From assembly GCF_000344685.1 (NCBI RefSeq), contig NW_006920410.1, forward strand, positions 110,769 through 120,829: DNA of 10,061 bases. The letters are read 5' to 3'. Both the position numbers and the translations under genes were made by a program. The number at the start of each line of letters is the position of its first letter. Position 1 is the stretch's first letter. The notes under the pieces were generated by a model. It ran no database searches. It was not told the origin of the DNA and was given only the letters and a program-made list of their open reading frames with translations. This document shows positions 8,779-10,061 of the stretch, piece after piece. The stretch is from Gloeophyllum trabeum ATCC 11539. Lineage: Eukaryota > Basidiomycota > Agaricomycetes > Gloeophyllales > Gloeophyllaceae.

Positions 8779-9219
8779 TGACAGCCACGGCTACGACGCC
8801 GACGTCGGCCCGACGAGGATTTGAACTTATCACGGGTAGAGCGCGCGTAGTGGTTGAGCTAACGTTTTGTAACGGTCAAGGCGACCGAAACCGAAGCACA
8901 GACGTAGAACGGGAGACGAGTAGACGCTGAGACCGTACTGGCGTTGATTCGACGGGAAAAAGGGGAGAGTACAGGAAGCTACCGGTATAAGTGACCGTTT
9001 GACTACTCCTAACTGTCAGATACCGGAAACGGAAGCCGAAAGGTACATGGTAGATACGGTGTCATCCGCGAGGGCCGTCGGCCGAATACATGCTTGCACT
9101 GCGTTCTAGAGCCAGAGTCCGTTGTCTATCTAAGAGTGACCGTTAAGATAAACATAAGACAAAATAGGAAATAGTCCGTTGAAACATAGGAAGTGGCTGT
9201 GACGGCCTTAACCGTCACA
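8779..9219 (-). repeat. 3' long terminal repeat of the chromovirus (outer end estimated)
   Basis: The inner border is well placed: on the minus strand the polypurine tract is followed by ATAA and then TGTGACGG from 9219. The outer border is proposed at 8779 because the minus strand there reads GTAGCCGTGGCTGTCA, giving the TG...CA ends required of an LTR and a length of 441 bases. The five plus-strand bases before it, GTCGG, would be the target-site duplication if the border is right. Inside the LTR the motif GTGACCGTT occurs twice on the plus strand (8991-8999 and 9136-9144). A 12-base palindrome GCCGACGTCGGC lies at 8798-8809. The second LTR is outside the window, so the length cannot be confirmed here. 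Confidence 0.5.
9198..9219. repeat. inverted repeat at the LTR start
   Basis: TGTGACGG (9198-9205) and CCGTCACA (9212-9219) are perfect inverted copies separated by the six bases CCTTAA. The hairpin sits exactly at the LTR terminus where integrase would bind. Each arm contains TGACG, the half-site of bZIP (ATF/CREB-type) factors, but a role in transcription is only a guess. Confidence 0.8.
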
Positions 9220-9223
9220 TTAT

Positions 9224-9232
9224 CCCCCTTTT
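9224..9232 (-). other. polypurine tract of the chromovirus
   Basis: The minus strand reads AAAAGGGGG, followed after ATAA by the LTR start. The polypurine tract primes plus-strand DNA synthesis during reverse transcription of Ty3/gypsy elements. Its first two A residues are also the last two bases of the TAA stop of the pol frame, so coding sequence and tract abut without a spacer. Confidence 0.75.
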
Positions 9233-10061
9233 AAGGCGGACGGCGGCGCGAGCGGGGAGCACGCAAGGGAGGATCCAACCTCGCCGCAGGACGAGACACA
9301 CGACCGGTGCGTGTCGTGGTCTGCGTCGGCGGTACGTACTCAGCGCGGGGATTCTGACGTACGACCAGCGGCGAAGGAGAGCGCGGGGCAGCGGAGGGCA
9401 CGGCAGCGGAGGGCATGGGCTCGGAGGACGCGGAGGCAGCGGGCACGGAGGACGCGGAGGGCTCGGAGGAGGGCATCTGGGCAGAGGGAGGAAGCGGCAG
9501 GTCAACGGCAGCGGATTCGGTAGATAGATTATAAGATTTAGAAAATACTGTTGCATGGGGGCGCGGAGCGCGAGGATGACGCCGGTGGAATCGCTCGAGA
9601 AGTTCATCGCAGGTTGACGGGATGTCGGACAAGGGGACCCACGAGTTCTCGGACTCGGGCAAGGACTTCCACCGCACGAAATATTCGTAGCGGCGGCCAA
9701 TCTTTCTGCAATCTAAAATAGAATGAATCTGAATGGAATCTTCGTCAGCGAGCTCGAAGGGCTGGGGAGCAACGCTGGAAGCGGTGGAGAGGGGATTGTG
9801 ATAGGGTTCGAGAAGGGAAACATGGAAAACAGGATGGAGTCGAGAAAGATATGATGGTAACTTGAGAAGGTAGGCTGAAGAGCCAATCTTGCGAACGACG
9901 GGGTAGGGGCCGAGTCGGCGGTGATCTAGCTTCAGGGATGGTCGAGTAGTCTTGATATTGCGTCGGAGCAACCAGACAAGCTGGCCGGGTTTGAGCTCAG
10001 GCGCGGGGAGGACTTTCTTGTCATAGTACTTGGCTTGAAGGTCTTGGGCACGCTTGAGTTC
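9231..10061 (-). CDS. chromovirus Pol polyprotein, integrase C-terminal domain and chromodomain (partial)
   Basis: The minus-strand frame is open from the window edge (10061) to TAA 9233-9231, about 276 residues; the 5' part is cut by the window. It begins in the integrase C-terminal region (ELKPGQLVWLLRRN, about residues 22-35). The GPY motif follows as LDHRRLGPYPV (GPY at about 51-53), then LHPVFHVSLLEPY typical of gypsy integrases. A chromodomain spans about 110-161 (ILDCRKIGRRYEYFVRWKS, then ENSW and LLERFHRRHP). The remaining 110 residues are a Pro/Ser/Ala-rich tail ending in basic arginine clusters (PRSRRRPP). Compared with HP1-type chromodomains, the aromatic-cage tryptophan is kept (W131) but the other two cage positions are Ile110 and Leu134. 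Integrase inserts the DNA copy into chromatin, and the chromodomain is thought to guide target choice. It ends directly at the polypurine tract, as expected for the 3' end of pol. Confidence 0.92.
   Translation of the reverse strand, partial: ELKRAQDLQAKYYDKKVLPAPELKPGQLVWLLRRNIKTTRPSLKLDHRRLGPYPVVRKIGSSAYLLKLPSYLSRLHPVFHVSLLEPYHNPLSTASSVAPQPFELADEDSIQIHSILDCRKIGRRYEYFVRWKSLPESENSWVPLSDIPSTCDELLERFHRRHPRAPRPHATVFSKSYNLSTESAAVDLPLPPSAQMPSSEPSASSVPAASASSEPMPSAAVPSAAPRSPSPLVVRQNPRAEYVPPTQTTTRTGRVSRPAARLDPPLRAPRSRRRPP
9388..9460 (-). repeat. low-complexity direct repeats in the Pro/Ser/Ala tail
   Basis: On the plus strand GCAGCGGAGGGCA occurs at 9388-9400 and 9403-9415, and CGGAGGACGCGGAGG at 9422-9436 and 9446-9460. 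They encode the repetitive Ser/Glu/Pro/Ala tail of the chromovirus Pol protein. Such repeats tend to gain and lose units by slippage, so tail length may vary between copies of the element. Confidence 0.7.

Larger units (their letters stand above)
8779..10061 (-). mobile_element. Ty3/gypsy chromovirus, 3' end (continues beyond window)
   Basis: Reading on the minus strand, the order is the integrase C-terminus with GPY module and chromodomain, stop codon, polypurine tract, then an LTR that begins with TGTGACGG. This is the standard 3' end of a chromovirus. Reverse transcriptase, RNase H, the integrase catalytic core, gag and the 5' LTR must lie to the right of the window. The visible coding part has no stop or frameshift, so the copy may be young. 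The outer border near 8779 is an estimate. Confidence 0.85.

Noticed and set aside
8800..8890. A possible tRNA gene on the minus strand
   Set aside because: The T-arm-like segment has no matching 5' stem (ATAAG against CCTCG), no anticodon arm can be drawn, and the D-arm-like segment points the other way.
9215..9700. Proline-rich minus-strand and arginine-rich plus-strand open frames over the chromovirus tail
   Set aside because: They are other-frame shadows of the GC-rich repetitive tail of the Pol frame, which is itself continuous with the chromodomain.

Overview
The window looks like a piece of a filamentous basidiomycete genome, most likely an agaricomycete mushroom-forming fungus. The evidence is a set of short introns (48 to 72 bases) with GT...AG ends and CTAAC/CTGAC-type branch sites, an eight-exon stand-alone GAL10-type epimerase, F-box proteins of the LPPEIL...VCRYWRDVAL...LW type that are greatly expanded in these fungi, and a Ty3/gypsy chromovirus. 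No database could be searched, so the taxon is an inference.

Layout from left to right. Bases 1-533 hold the 3' end of one F-box-family gene (+). Bases 982-2674 hold a second member (+), complete from F-box to stop except for a one-base frameshift near 1525. After about 700 bases with no recognisable gene comes a complete UDP-glucose 4-epimerase gene on the minus strand (4881 down to 3377). Its eight exons join to a 373-residue protein, with a TATA box about 50 bases upstream of the ATG. Farther upstream is a cluster of short repeats (5300-5491): four perfect 16-base copies plus degenerate and inverted ones. About 1 kb of unassigned sequence follows. A third F-box-family gene (minus, 8321 to 6543) is intact and appears to have two small 5' exons that restore a start codon in front of the F-box. 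At the right edge is the 3' end of a chromovirus on the minus strand: the integrase C-terminus with GPY motif and chromodomain (10061 to 9231), then the polypurine tract and a 3' LTR that starts at 9219 and may end near 8779.

The three F-box genes are paralogues. They share a colinear C-terminal half (PLGDVxxLRVHE, LPHLEEF, HPALFPRL, ERQQEG.EIEELGIHA), two in tandem and one inverted across the epimerase gene. This is a local, probably fast-evolving family around a conserved housekeeping gene. The epimerase belongs to the Leloir pathway of galactose use and cell-wall sugar supply and has no evident functional link to its neighbours. I found no operon-like, defence or otherwise novel multi-gene system; the points most worth a second look are the repeat cluster, the single-base lesion in the second F-box gene, and the altered chromodomain cage.
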